Source of the DNA: Fen-1258 sp964449775
Lineage (GTDB): Bacteria; Bacteroidota; Ignavibacteria; Ignavibacteriales; Melioribacteraceae
Length of the DNA stretch: 64,000 bases
Reading direction: 5' to 3'
Assembly (NCBI GenBank): GCA_964449775.1
Contig: CAYVBQ010000009.1
Location: 1 to 64,000 of the forward strand
Made by a program: the position numbers and the translations under genes. How positions within the stretch are numbered: position 1 is the first letter of the stretch; every line of letters begins with the position of its first letter. This document shows positions 33,251 to 41,371 of the stretch, piece after piece. The notes under the pieces were generated by a model. The model worked only from the letters and a program-made list of their open reading frames with translations, was not told the origin of the DNA and did not search any database.

Positions 33251-34774
33251 ATGAAATTTAATTTTACTACAATCGTTATTATTATAGGAATATTTTTTTT
33301 TGTTAATGGTTTTTCGGAACAAAAGAAGAACAACACGCCTTACTCTAAAGATTCGGTAGTTGCTACAGTTGGTAAAATCGAAATTACGATTGATGAGTAC
33401 TTGAACGGATATGAGTACGGACCAGCCTTTTATAAACGCTCAAAAGATTCTAAAAAGAATTATCTTGATTATCTGATAAGAGAAAAACTTCTATCGCTTG
33501 ACGGTTATTTTAGAAATTTGGATACGACTCGAAGTGTTGTTGAGACCTTTAACGCTTTCAGAGACGATTTTGCTACAGAAGAATTATTTAAAGATGAAAT
33601 TCTTAGCAAAGTAAACCCTACTGAAGCAGAAATAGATACTGTTGCAAGACAAAAACTGATTGATGTGGAACTTCAGTGGCTATATTCGCCATCACAAGAA
33701 GAGATTGTTAATCTACAAGACTCGCTCAGAAGTGGAGTTGAGTTTCAAAAACTATTTAATAAGCAACTTAATGATTCAGTTACTGTAGATGACCGTGCTC
33801 TGAAATCTTCGCGTTATCATCTGGGGATGAAAAATCCGGATCTCGCAAAAATCACTGACATCCTTGAAATTGGAAAATATTCTGTCCCAATTAAAAGTAA
33901 TAATGGGTGGTACATTATTCTGTTGAAAAATTTCAATTACAACTTAGTTATAACTAAGAGTGAAGAAGCAAGAGTGAAAAACGAAGCGCGTCAAGCGGTG
34001 ATAAAGAAAAAGATGGATGAACTTTCAGATAAATATGTGAATGGATTATTACTTGAGCAGAATCCGGTTATAAAGAGAAAACCGTTTCAGATTTTAAGAT
34101 CATATCTTGGGATGTATCAACTAAGTCAAGAAAAGTATAAAGAATGGCAATTATCAGAAAAGTTAAAAGAAGCATTAAATGAGTATAATAGTGTCGAGCG
34201 AAAAGATTATTCCAAAATTTCTTTGGTAGAATTAAGAGATTATAATATCAGCCTTGAAGATTTTCTGATCTGGTATCGAGTGCGTGATCAATATCTGAAA
34301 TTTGATAAACGTAGTTTTGCTCAATACTCTTTCTCGCTCGAACAGATGGTTTGGAGAATGATAAGAGATAGAATTTTATCGCAAGCCGCAAGCTTGAAAG
34401 GTTATTACAATAGGAAGCTTGTTAAAGATCAGTCCAAATTATGGATGGACAAAATTCTTTATGGAACAGTGAAGGATGAGATTATTAACTCAATAATAAT
34501 AGAGAATAAAGAAACAAAGTTGATTAATGGCAGCACAAAATCAATATCCCAATCGGAATTTATTGAGAACGAATTAACAAAAAAATTATTCCGCAAGATC
34601 AACGAGTTGAAAAAGAAATATCTCATCAAGATTAATGAAGAGATATTAGCGAAGATAAAAGTGAGCGATGAAGAAAATCCTAATGCTATTGAATTATACA
34701 CAGTCAAACGAGGTGGATTAATTCCGCGAACTCCATATCCTGCTATTGATAATTATTGGGCGCGGTGGCAATAA
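33251..34774 (+). CDS. SurA/PrsA-like periplasmic foldase with parvulin-type domain
   Basis: The product has 507 residues. A hydrophobic N-terminal segment (residues 6-21) precedes NTPYSKDSVVATVGKIEITIDEYLNGYE, the usual start of SurA-N chaperone domains. A parvulin-like segment (about 135-230; FQKLFNKQLNDS, SRYHLGMKNPDLAKITDILE, YSVPIKSNNGWYIILLKNF) matches the family, though several catalytic residues are hard to identify. The C-terminal half is helical and charged. It is likely a chaperone for outer-membrane barrels or secreted proteins encoded next to it. The stop is 3 bases before the next gene. Confidence 0.7.
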   Translation: MKFNFTTIVIIIGIFFFVNGFSEQKKNNTPYSKDSVVATVGKIEITIDEYLNGYEYGPAFYKRSKDSKKNYLDYLIREKLLSLDGYFRNLDTTRSVVETFNAFRDDFATEELFKDEILSKVNPTEAEIDTVARQKLIDVELQWLYSPSQEEIVNLQDSLRSGVEFQKLFNKQLNDSVTVDDRALKSSRYHLGMKNPDLAKITDILEIGKYSVPIKSNNGWYIILLKNFNYNLVITKSEEARVKNEARQAVIKKKMDELSDKYVNGLLLEQNPVIKRKPFQILRSYLGMYQLSQEKYKEWQLSEKLKEALNEYNSVERKDYSKISLVELRDYNISLEDFLIWYRVRDQYLKFDKRSFAQYSFSLEQMVWRMIRDRILSQAASLKGYYNRKLVKDQSKLWMDKILYGTVKDEIINSIIIENKETKLINGSTKSISQSEFIENELTKKLFRKINELKKKYLIKINEEILAKIKVSDEENPNAIELYTVKRGGLIPRTPYPAIDNYWARWQ

Positions 34775-34777
34775 GAT

Positions 34778-36169
34778 ATGAAATACGTAAAAAAAATAAT
34801 GGGCATCTCTAAAAACTATTTCTTAAAAAATGGGACACGGATAAAGCGGATAAAAACAGATTTTCACAGATTAACTTTTGAAGTTATTAGAGATGCCCTA
34901 ATATTTTTCATTTTTACTATTGCGCTTATTTCGTGCAACTCAAATTCGGATAACAAAAAAACCGGGCTGCTCTATTGGTCTTCCAATAATACTGAAGAAA
35001 TAGAATTTGCACGCTATATTGTGGATAATTGGAATAAAGAACATCCCTCAGAGAAAGTTGTTTTTCAACCCGTACCGGAAGGTCAATCGAGCGAAGAAAT
35101 TATACTTGCTGCAGTAGTAGGAAAAACAACACCTGATATTTATTCCAACATGTGGGAAGGTGACGTTGAATTATACGCACGTGCCGGTACTTTGGTGGCG
35201 CTTGACACTTTAGAAGGATTCAAAAAATTCATCTATGAAAGATGTGATAGTGCCGTTATCCAAGAAGTAACTTCTGAAGACGGGCATATTTATCAATTGC
35301 CCTGGAAGATCAATCCGATAATGCTTTTATATAACATTAATGAAATTCATGAATTGGGAATTAATTCTGCTCCGAAAAATTATTCTGAATTCTTTAACGC
35401 TTCTAAGTTATTTCAAAAAGATTCTGATGGTGATGGTTATGTTGACCGTTGGTTCGGTTATTCGGAGGTCTTAGTAACTTGGTGGCAGAGATTTTTTGAT
35501 TTTTATCCACTCTATCTTGCAGCTTCCGGCGGCGCTCCTTTAGTAAAAAATAATAAAGCAGTTTTTAATAACAAATATGCTCTTCAAGTCTTTAAGTTTT
35601 TAAGAGAATTGTATTCTAAAAATTATTTTGCAAAAGAACGCTTATCAGCACGAGAAGATCCATTTCTTTCCGGTACTATTGCAACAAGATTTACAGGTCC
35701 CTGGGAAATTTCTCATGCGGAAAAATTTAAACCGGCAGGATTGGAATACGGTTTTCAACATATGCCCGTTCCGGATGATCATCAAGGTCCAATTTTCACA
35801 TATGGCGATCCTAAGAATATTGTAATCTTTAAAACATGCCCTAATCCAAATTTAGCTTGGCAATTTTTAAAGTACGCATTGAATGAAAAAAACGATCTGA
35901 AGTTCCTCGAGATAGCAAATCAACTACCACGGAGAAAGGAAATTTACGAGAACAAATTATTCTCAAACTATTTCCTAAAAAATCCTAAAATGAAATCTTT
36001 TGCTCTCCAAGCAAAGTATGTAAAAGGTACAGATCAATCACCGGTGTTGAAAGAAGTATTCGATTTGATTTCGCAAGAATACGAAGCCTGCGTTATCTAT
36101 GGCAAAAAATCTCCTGAGGAAGCCCTCATGGATGCGGAAAAAGCGGTTAGTCTTTTATTTCTAAAATAG
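34778..36169 (+). CDS. Sugar ABC transporter substrate-binding lipoprotein, MITE inserted in signal region
   Basis: The 463-residue product is a cluster-type sugar-binding protein (LLYWSSNNTEEIEFARYIVD, TPDIYSNMWEGDVELYARAG, LPWKINPIMLLYNI, ATRFTGPWEIS). The lipobox is ALISC at about residues 49-53. Residues 8-41 are encoded by a 98-bp mobile element plus its 4-bp duplication. Removing bases 34801-34902 restores MKYVKKIIFFIFTIALISC, a textbook lipoprotein signal. The insertion is in frame, so the gene stays open, with an n-region lengthened from about 6 to 40 residues. It forms an ABC importer with the two permeases downstream and probably the ATPase at 50607. Confidence 0.9.
   Translation: MKYVKKIMGISKNYFLKNGTRIKRIKTDFHRLTFEVIRDALIFFIFTIALISCNSNSDNKKTGLLYWSSNNTEEIEFARYIVDNWNKEHPSEKVVFQPVPEGQSSEEIILAAVVGKTTPDIYSNMWEGDVELYARAGTLVALDTLEGFKKFIYERCDSAVIQEVTSEDGHIYQLPWKINPIMLLYNINEIHELGINSAPKNYSEFFNASKLFQKDSDGDGYVDRWFGYSEVLVTWWQRFFDFYPLYLAASGGAPLVKNNKAVFNNKYALQVFKFLRELYSKNYFAKERLSAREDPFLSGTIATRFTGPWEISHAEKFKPAGLEYGFQHMPVPDDHQGPIFTYGDPKNIVIFKTCPNPNLAWQFLKYALNEKNDLKFLEIANQLPRRKEIYENKLFSNYFLKNPKMKSFALQAKYVKGTDQSPVLKEVFDLISQEYEACVIYGKKSPEEALMDAEKAVSLLFLK
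34801..34898. mobile_element. MITE-like element, short copy, inside a coding region
   Basis: The ends GGGCATCTCTAAAAAC (34801-34816) and GTTATTAGAGATGCCC (34883-34898) are inverted repeats matching at 15 of 16 positions. TAAT flanks both sides (34797-34800 and 34899-34902), a 4-bp target duplication. The inner sequence (AAAAAATGGGACACGGATAAA, CACAGATTAACTTTTGAAG) matches the longer copy at 1953-2241. There is no coding capacity for a transposase. Confidence 0.88.
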
Positions 36170-36183
36170 CTCTGAGCTTTTTA

Positions 36184-37038
36184 ATGAAACGGAAGTTAAT
36201 TCCATATTTACTTGTGTCGCCATATATTATTCACTTTATAGTGTTCATCGCTTTCCCTGTCGGTTTTTCGATTTTCCTTACGTTTAATAAATGGAATATT
36301 ATTTCACCAATGGAATTTATCGGGTTAAGTAATTATAAAAGATTATTTAATGATGATATATTCTGGCGATCACTTTCAAACACTGTTTTATTTTTATTAA
36401 TTCATATACCGTTACAAATAATTGTAGCATTATTCTTAGCAGAACTGCTTAACCAAAAAATTAGGTTAAAAGGATTCTTTAGAGCCGCTTTTTTCCTGCC
36501 GGTTATTGTATCCGGAGTAGTAGTTACAATTCTTTGGCAACAACTCTATGGCTATGATACCGGTCTACTGAATCGATTGCTAGTCAAGGTCGGGTTAGAA
36601 AAGATTGGTTGGCTTACCGATCCGACTTGGGCAATGCCTTCGATAGCCATCATGGCAACATGGAAAAATGTTGGCTTGTACATTGTACTCTTTCTTGTGG
36701 GATTACAGACTGTGCCCCGGCAGTACTACGAAGCTGCAGATTTGGAAGGCGCGAGTCATTTTCAAAAATTCTTTCGAATAACATTGCCAATGATTAACCC
36801 AACTATATTTATGGTTGTTGTCATTTCAACAATCGGCGGATTTTCTTTATTCATTGAACCATACGTCATGACGGGAGGAGGTCCTCTAAATAGTACAATA
36901 TCTGCAGTCCTCTATATATATAAACAAGGTTTCTTCTATTATCGCATGGGTTATGCTGCAACACTTGGGTTTTTCTTTGCAGCTTTAATTATGTCGGTTA
37001 TTGCGATTCAAAAAAAGTTTGTTGAGAAGGATAAATAA
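36184..37038 (+). CDS. Sugar ABC transporter permease, MalF/UgpA-like
   Basis: The product is a 284-residue inner-membrane protein with six predicted helices. The coupling loop reads YYEAADLEGASHFQKFFRITLPMINP, a full EAA motif (EAA...G.........I.LP). The first helix is preceded by a short basic start, and the conserved NKWN and GLSNY segments after helix 1 are typical of CUT1 sugar permeases. It starts 14 bases after the binding-protein gene and pairs with the next permease. Confidence 0.93.
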   Translation: MKRKLIPYLLVSPYIIHFIVFIAFPVGFSIFLTFNKWNIISPMEFIGLSNYKRLFNDDIFWRSLSNTVLFLLIHIPLQIIVALFLAELLNQKIRLKGFFRAAFFLPVIVSGVVVTILWQQLYGYDTGLLNRLLVKVGLEKIGWLTDPTWAMPSIAIMATWKNVGLYIVLFLVGLQTVPRQYYEAADLEGASHFQKFFRITLPMINPTIFMVVVISTIGGFSLFIEPYVMTGGGPLNSTISAVLYIYKQGFFYYRMGYAATLGFFFAALIMSVIAIQKKFVEKDK

Positions 37039-37044
37039 AATAAT

Positions 37045-37854
37045 ATGAAAAAAATACTTTTTTACATTTTTTTGATTATAAGCGCGTTAGCTTTCCTTTA
37101 TCCGTTTATTTGGATGATTAGTGCCTCTGTTGCACCGGAAAACGAGATTGGTTCTCTTACACTCTTCCCGTCTCATTTAACATTCAGTAGTTATCAGCAA
37201 ATGTATGATAAAATTCCAATTGGGAAAGCTCTCGTAAATAGCATGATTGTAGCATGTTCCGTTACTATTGGAGTTCTTGTATTTGGCTCAATGATTGGTT
37301 ATGCTCTTTCTAGATTGGAGTTCAAGGGAAAGAATTTAATTTTTTATACTATAATCTTTACTATGACATTACCATTTCAAATTACACTTATACCGCAGTA
37401 TATCTTGATGGTCAGATTTGGTTGGGTTGATACTTATTTGGCGTTGATAGTTCCTTATTTCGTTAACGCGCTTTCAATAATAATGTTTAGACAATACTTT
37501 AAAACAATTCCTCAAGATTTGATTGATGCAGCAAGAATTGATGGATGCGGTGAGCTTCAAATAATTTTTAGAATACTCTGGCCTAACTCAATACCTGCAT
37601 TGGTTACGGTCGGGATAATAACTTTTATGGCGTCATGGAATGAAGTGCTTTGGCCGTTAATAGTAATCAGAGACGAAAATTTAATGACTATGCCGCAACT
37701 TGTAACTTTGTTCGCGGTTGGCGGAAGAGCGGAATCGCAATTGGGTGTAAAACTGGCGGCTGCAACGTTTTTAGCCTTGCCAATTGTGTTGGCGTACTTA
37801 TTCTTCCAAAAATATTTTATTCAGAGCATGGCTTCTTCCGGGTTGAAAGAATAA
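37045..37854 (+). CDS. Sugar ABC transporter permease, MalG/UgpE-like
   Basis: This 269-residue inner-membrane protein has six predicted helices. The N-terminal signature YPFIWMISASVAPENEI is typical of MalG-type proteins, and the EAA loop is DAARIDGCGELQIIFRILWP. It lies 6 bases behind the MalF-like gene and forms the heterodimeric channel with it. CUT1 transporters of this type import oligosaccharides. Confidence 0.93.
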   Translation: MKKILFYIFLIISALAFLYPFIWMISASVAPENEIGSLTLFPSHLTFSSYQQMYDKIPIGKALVNSMIVACSVTIGVLVFGSMIGYALSRLEFKGKNLIFYTIIFTMTLPFQITLIPQYILMVRFGWVDTYLALIVPYFVNALSIIMFRQYFKTIPQDLIDAARIDGCGELQIIFRILWPNSIPALVTVGIITFMASWNEVLWPLIVIRDENLMTMPQLVTLFAVGGRAESQLGVKLAAATFLALPIVLAYLFFQKYFIQSMASSGLKE

Positions 37855-37902
37855 AGCGATGCTGAAAATGTTTTTTTAATGAAAAAATGGAGTACTTCTA
37901 TT

Positions 37903-38805
37903 ATGGTAATTAATAAATATCAAAACAATCCAATACTAACAAAGGAACATGTTCCTTTTAAAGTGAACAGCATATTTAATCCTGGTGCGGTTAAATTTAA
38001 TAATAAATACATATTGATCTGCAGAATAGAAATGCCAAACGGTAGATCCTCTTTAGTAAAAGCAGTTAGTGATGATGGATATACTTTCACAGTTGATGTC
38101 AAACCAATTTTAACTCCTGAAGATCACAATGGTTTTTATGAATATGTGGAATGGGGAATTGAAGATGCCCGAATGACGCAGATAGGTGACACCTTTTATC
38201 TCACATATACCGGATACTCCAAATATATGCCATTGGTGATACTAAGCGAGACGAAAGATTTTCAGACCTTCATAATTCACGGGCCAATTACAGAACCATC
38301 CAACAAAGATTGCGCATTGTTTCCAGAAAAGATTGGTGGATATTATTGGAAAATTGATAGACCCTCTGCAGAAAGCAGAAGAGATATTTGGATTAATAAG
38401 AGTTCCGACTTATTCCATTGGGGCGGCCATAGAATATTGATGGAACCAATCTATGGAACCTGGGAAAACGATAAAATCGGGTCATCAAGCCAACCAATTA
38501 GAACTAAAGAAGGATGGTTGATGCTCTATCATGGTGTGCGTGGATTTGGAATCACTTCAACTTATAAACTTGGCGTGGTACTGCTCGATTTGGATAAACC
38601 ATGGATAGTTAAAAGAAGAACGCAAGAACCGATCTTAATTCCGGATTTTGATTATGAGAGAATAGGTGATGTAAATAATATTGTATTCTCTTGCGGATGG
38701 ATTGTTGAGCCAAACCAAGAAATTAAAATTTATTATTCCGGTGCTGATACAAATATCTGTCTCGCCGAAACATCAATCGATTATTTGCTTTCCGTTTGCA
38801 AATAA
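37903..38805 (+). CDS. GH130 glycoside phosphorylase, beta-mannoside type
   Basis: The product has 300 residues from ATG 37903, which has GGAG 10 bases upstream; ATG 37879 is an in-frame alternative adding 8 residues. The five-bladed propeller motifs of GH130 are visible: IFNPGAVKFNNKYILICRIE, GIEDARMT (the Asp is the expected general acid), CALFPEKIGGYYWKIDRPSAES and WLMLYHGVRG. The Lys, Arg and His positions used for phosphate in known members appear to be kept, consistent with phosphorolysis of beta-mannosides to mannose 1-phosphate. EDAR replaces the more usual EDPR. The exact linkage cannot be read. No signal peptide, so it is cytoplasmic. Confidence 0.88.
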   Translation: MVINKYQNNPILTKEHVPFKVNSIFNPGAVKFNNKYILICRIEMPNGRSSLVKAVSDDGYTFTVDVKPILTPEDHNGFYEYVEWGIEDARMTQIGDTFYLTYTGYSKYMPLVILSETKDFQTFIIHGPITEPSNKDCALFPEKIGGYYWKIDRPSAESRRDIWINKSSDLFHWGGHRILMEPIYGTWENDKIGSSSQPIRTKEGWLMLYHGVRGFGITSTYKLGVVLLDLDKPWIVKRRTQEPILIPDFDYERIGDVNNIVFSCGWIVEPNQEIKIYYSGADTNICLAETSIDYLLSVCK

Positions 38806-38822
38806 GAAGGGATTACATAACA

Positions 38823-40121
38823 ATGAGAACTAACAGGATTTTTTCCCCGGTAGCGCTGTTCATGCTTGTAGTGCTTTGCGCTTGTGTGGATGGGAATGCG
38901 TCGCAGAAATTAGTCAACACATCACACCTCGATCATCTTTACGAGGAGATTTCTGTTGACGGAAATAAACTTGGCATTATTCATATATACTGTGAGTACC
39001 CGGATTACAAATGGGTGAGCGACAGCGATGAAGGAATTGCATGTGTGGACGATGCGACGCGCGCCGCTATCTTTTATATGAATTATTCCCGGAAGTTCAA
39101 CGATTCGCCGTCTCAACATAAAGCGGCAAGGCTGATAGAGTTTGTTTTACACATGCAGGCTGAAAACGGTTTCTTCTACAATTTCATATTGTCCGATTAT
39201 TCGATAAACAAAATCCATCAAAACAGTATTGCACAGGCAAACTGGTGGTCGTGGCGAGCGTTGTGGTCTTTGACCGAAGCGTATTCATTTTTTAAAACGA
39301 CTGATAAAGAGTTATCGGTAAGAATTGAATCCGCAATTAAAAAAACAATAGATGCTCTAAAAAATCATTTCCATTATGAAAAGAATACTGTTGACCTGAA
39401 CGGTTTCAAACGCCCGGCTTGGCTGCCGCATCAATATGCTTCGGATCAAGCCGCTTTGATTGTAGTTGCGTTGTGCAAGTATAATTCCTTGTTCGCAGAC
39501 GATTCCGTGTTGAATCTTATAAATGATTTTTGCGAAGGCATTATGCTGATGCAGGAAGGTAGCGAGAATGAATTCCCATTTTATGCTTTTATGAGTTGGG
39601 AAAATTTGTGGCATGCCTGGGGGAATTCCCAGTCGTATTCACTTCTTTGCTTTTATGAAATAACTGGCAATAAGAAATATTTAGATGCGGCGGTAAACGA
39701 GATAAATCACTTTTACAAATTCCTTCTCCGGGAAAAATTCTTCAATGAATTTTCCGTAAAGAAGGAAAGCGGCAAAACAATTTTAGATTCTGAAAAGAAA
39801 TTTTCTCAGATCGCATACGGCATCCGCCCTATGGTTTATGCAACCTTGAAAGCTGCAGAATTAACAAATGATAAAACTTATTCTTTACTTGCGGCGGAAA
39901 TTGCAACGTGGTTTTTCGGAAACAACCCGGCGGAAGCAAAAATGTATTTCGAACAAAGCGGAATTTGTTATGACGGAATTATAAACGAAAAAGAGATCAA
40001 CAAAAATTCCGGTGCTGAATCGACAATCGAAGCCCTGCTAACTCTGCTATCTGTAGAAGGTGACGGTAGGGCATCATGTAAATTAAACGAAATGATTAAT
40101 GAGAAAGGTAAATTGAAATGA
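38823..40121 (+). CDS. Lipoprotein with six-hairpin glycosidase-like fold, family unassigned
   Basis: The product has 432 residues from ATG 38823; the frame is open from 38796, but that start lies inside the GH130 gene. The signal (FMLVVLCAC, lipobox LCAC, Cys about residue 20) indicates a lipoprotein. The body is rich in helix pairs with conserved-looking acidic and aromatic clusters: CVDDATRAAIFYMNYSR, MQAENGFFYNFI, QANWWSWRALWSLTEAY, NLWHAWGNSQSYSLL, NSGAESTIEALLTL. This is the pattern of (alpha/alpha)6 barrels. I cannot name the GH family. By context it may trim oligosaccharides in the periplasm. It overlaps the next gene by 4 bases. Confidence 0.6.
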   Translation: MRTNRIFSPVALFMLVVLCACVDGNASQKLVNTSHLDHLYEEISVDGNKLGIIHIYCEYPDYKWVSDSDEGIACVDDATRAAIFYMNYSRKFNDSPSQHKAARLIEFVLHMQAENGFFYNFILSDYSINKIHQNSIAQANWWSWRALWSLTEAYSFFKTTDKELSVRIESAIKKTIDALKNHFHYEKNTVDLNGFKRPAWLPHQYASDQAALIVVALCKYNSLFADDSVLNLINDFCEGIMLMQEGSENEFPFYAFMSWENLWHAWGNSQSYSLLCFYEITGNKKYLDAAVNEINHFYKFLLREKFFNEFSVKKESGKTILDSEKKFSQIAYGIRPMVYATLKAAELTNDKTYSLLAAEIATWFFGNNPAEAKMYFEQSGICYDGIINEKEINKNSGAESTIEALLTLLSVEGDGRASCKLNEMINEKGKLK

Positions 40122-41371
40122 TAGTTAAAAGAACCGGGATAATTCTTAAACCCGATCAAACAAAAGTTATATTAAAACCGTTCGAACCGCTTGATAAAAA
40201 TAGAATTTCGAAATTCATCGGCAAAGTATTAAGGCTAACGGAGAATGAAGTTGCCGTCGAAAATGAAAAAATTAAAAAACTTTTTATTCTCCGTCATAAA
40301 AGAATGGAACAGTTCTTTCGAAAAAGATTTGAAGCAATAAAAAAATATCAGATTGGTTCTGATCCAATTTCCGAGGCGAGAAAACAATTAATTGGTTCCT
40401 ATTTCACATGCGAGTATTCACTTGAATACTCAGCTCTTTTTAATCCATCAATGATTTTTCATCCCGATCAGACGAATTTACTAGAAGGCAAAAAACGATT
40501 CATCATGAGTCTGCGCGCCACTGGTGAAGGGCATGTTTCTTCTCTTGTTTTCAGAAGCGGAACCGTAGATGCACAAAGTAATATTCAGCTCGATCCTTTT
40601 TCCCGATTCGCAGAAATGCCCGATATAAATATTATTTCCGATGATAGTTACGAAGCTAAGTTTAACCCGGAAGATTTGTTATCTGAAAGGACATTGTTTC
40701 CTCAACTTCTTTCCGAAATTAACGGAATCGAGGATGCAAGATTTGTGCAGTTTACCGATGAAGGTGATAACGTTACATATTACGCAACCTATACTGCATA
40801 TGATGGGCACAATATATCTACGAATCTTTTAAGGACAGATGATTTTTTGAATTTTTCAATTGGAAAAATGAAGGGTTCCGAAATAAAGAATAAAGGAATG
40901 GCATTATTCCCGAGAAAGATCAACGGGAAATATGCAATGCTTTCGCGACAGGACAATGAAAATAATTTTATCATGTTTTCAGATGACGTTCGCAAATGGG
41001 AATCGAAACAGTTGTTGACCGAACCCGATTTTCCATGGGAATTATTTCAAATCGGGAATTGTGGTTCACCAATCGAAACGGAGAAAGGCTGGCTCTGTCT
41101 AAGTCACGGCGTAGGCGCATTACGGCGTTATGCGATCGGTGCTTTCCTTCTTGATAAAGATGATCCTACAAAACTTATTGGAAAATTAAAAGAGCCGTTG
41201 CTGGAATCTGATGAAACGGAACGTCAAGGTTATGTACCGAATGTAGTTTATACTTGCGGTGGTGTAGTCAACGGAAGAGATCTAGTTTTTCCTTATGCGA
41301 TTTCCGACTATGCAAGTAGTTTCGCCTCTGTTGACCTGAACGAATTGCTTGATAAAATAATTAATGGATGA
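40118..41371 (+). CDS. GH130-family protein, long form
   Basis: The product has 417 residues; ATG 40118 overlaps the upstream stop (ATGA). An N-terminal helical extension of about 100 residues precedes the GH130 propeller: LFNPSMIFHPDQ, NGIEDARFVQF (catalytic Asp region), MALFPRKINGKYAMLSRQDNEN, GWLCLSHGVGALRRYAIGAF. The length and extension resemble GH130 members of the longer, partly uncharacterised groups. Phosphorylase or hydrolase activity on beta-mannosides is likely, linkage unknown. No signal peptide. Having two different GH130 proteins suggests sequential use of different linkages or chain lengths. Confidence 0.82.
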   Translation: MIVKRTGIILKPDQTKVILKPFEPLDKNRISKFIGKVLRLTENEVAVENEKIKKLFILRHKRMEQFFRKRFEAIKKYQIGSDPISEARKQLIGSYFTCEYSLEYSALFNPSMIFHPDQTNLLEGKKRFIMSLRATGEGHVSSLVFRSGTVDAQSNIQLDPFSRFAEMPDINIISDDSYEAKFNPEDLLSERTLFPQLLSEINGIEDARFVQFTDEGDNVTYYATYTAYDGHNISTNLLRTDDFLNFSIGKMKGSEIKNKGMALFPRKINGKYAMLSRQDNENNFIMFSDDVRKWESKQLLTEPDFPWELFQIGNCGSPIETEKGWLCLSHGVGALRRYAIGAFLLDKDDPTKLIGKLKEPLLESDETERQGYVPNVVYTCGGVVNGRDLVFPYAISDYASSFASVDLNELLDKIING

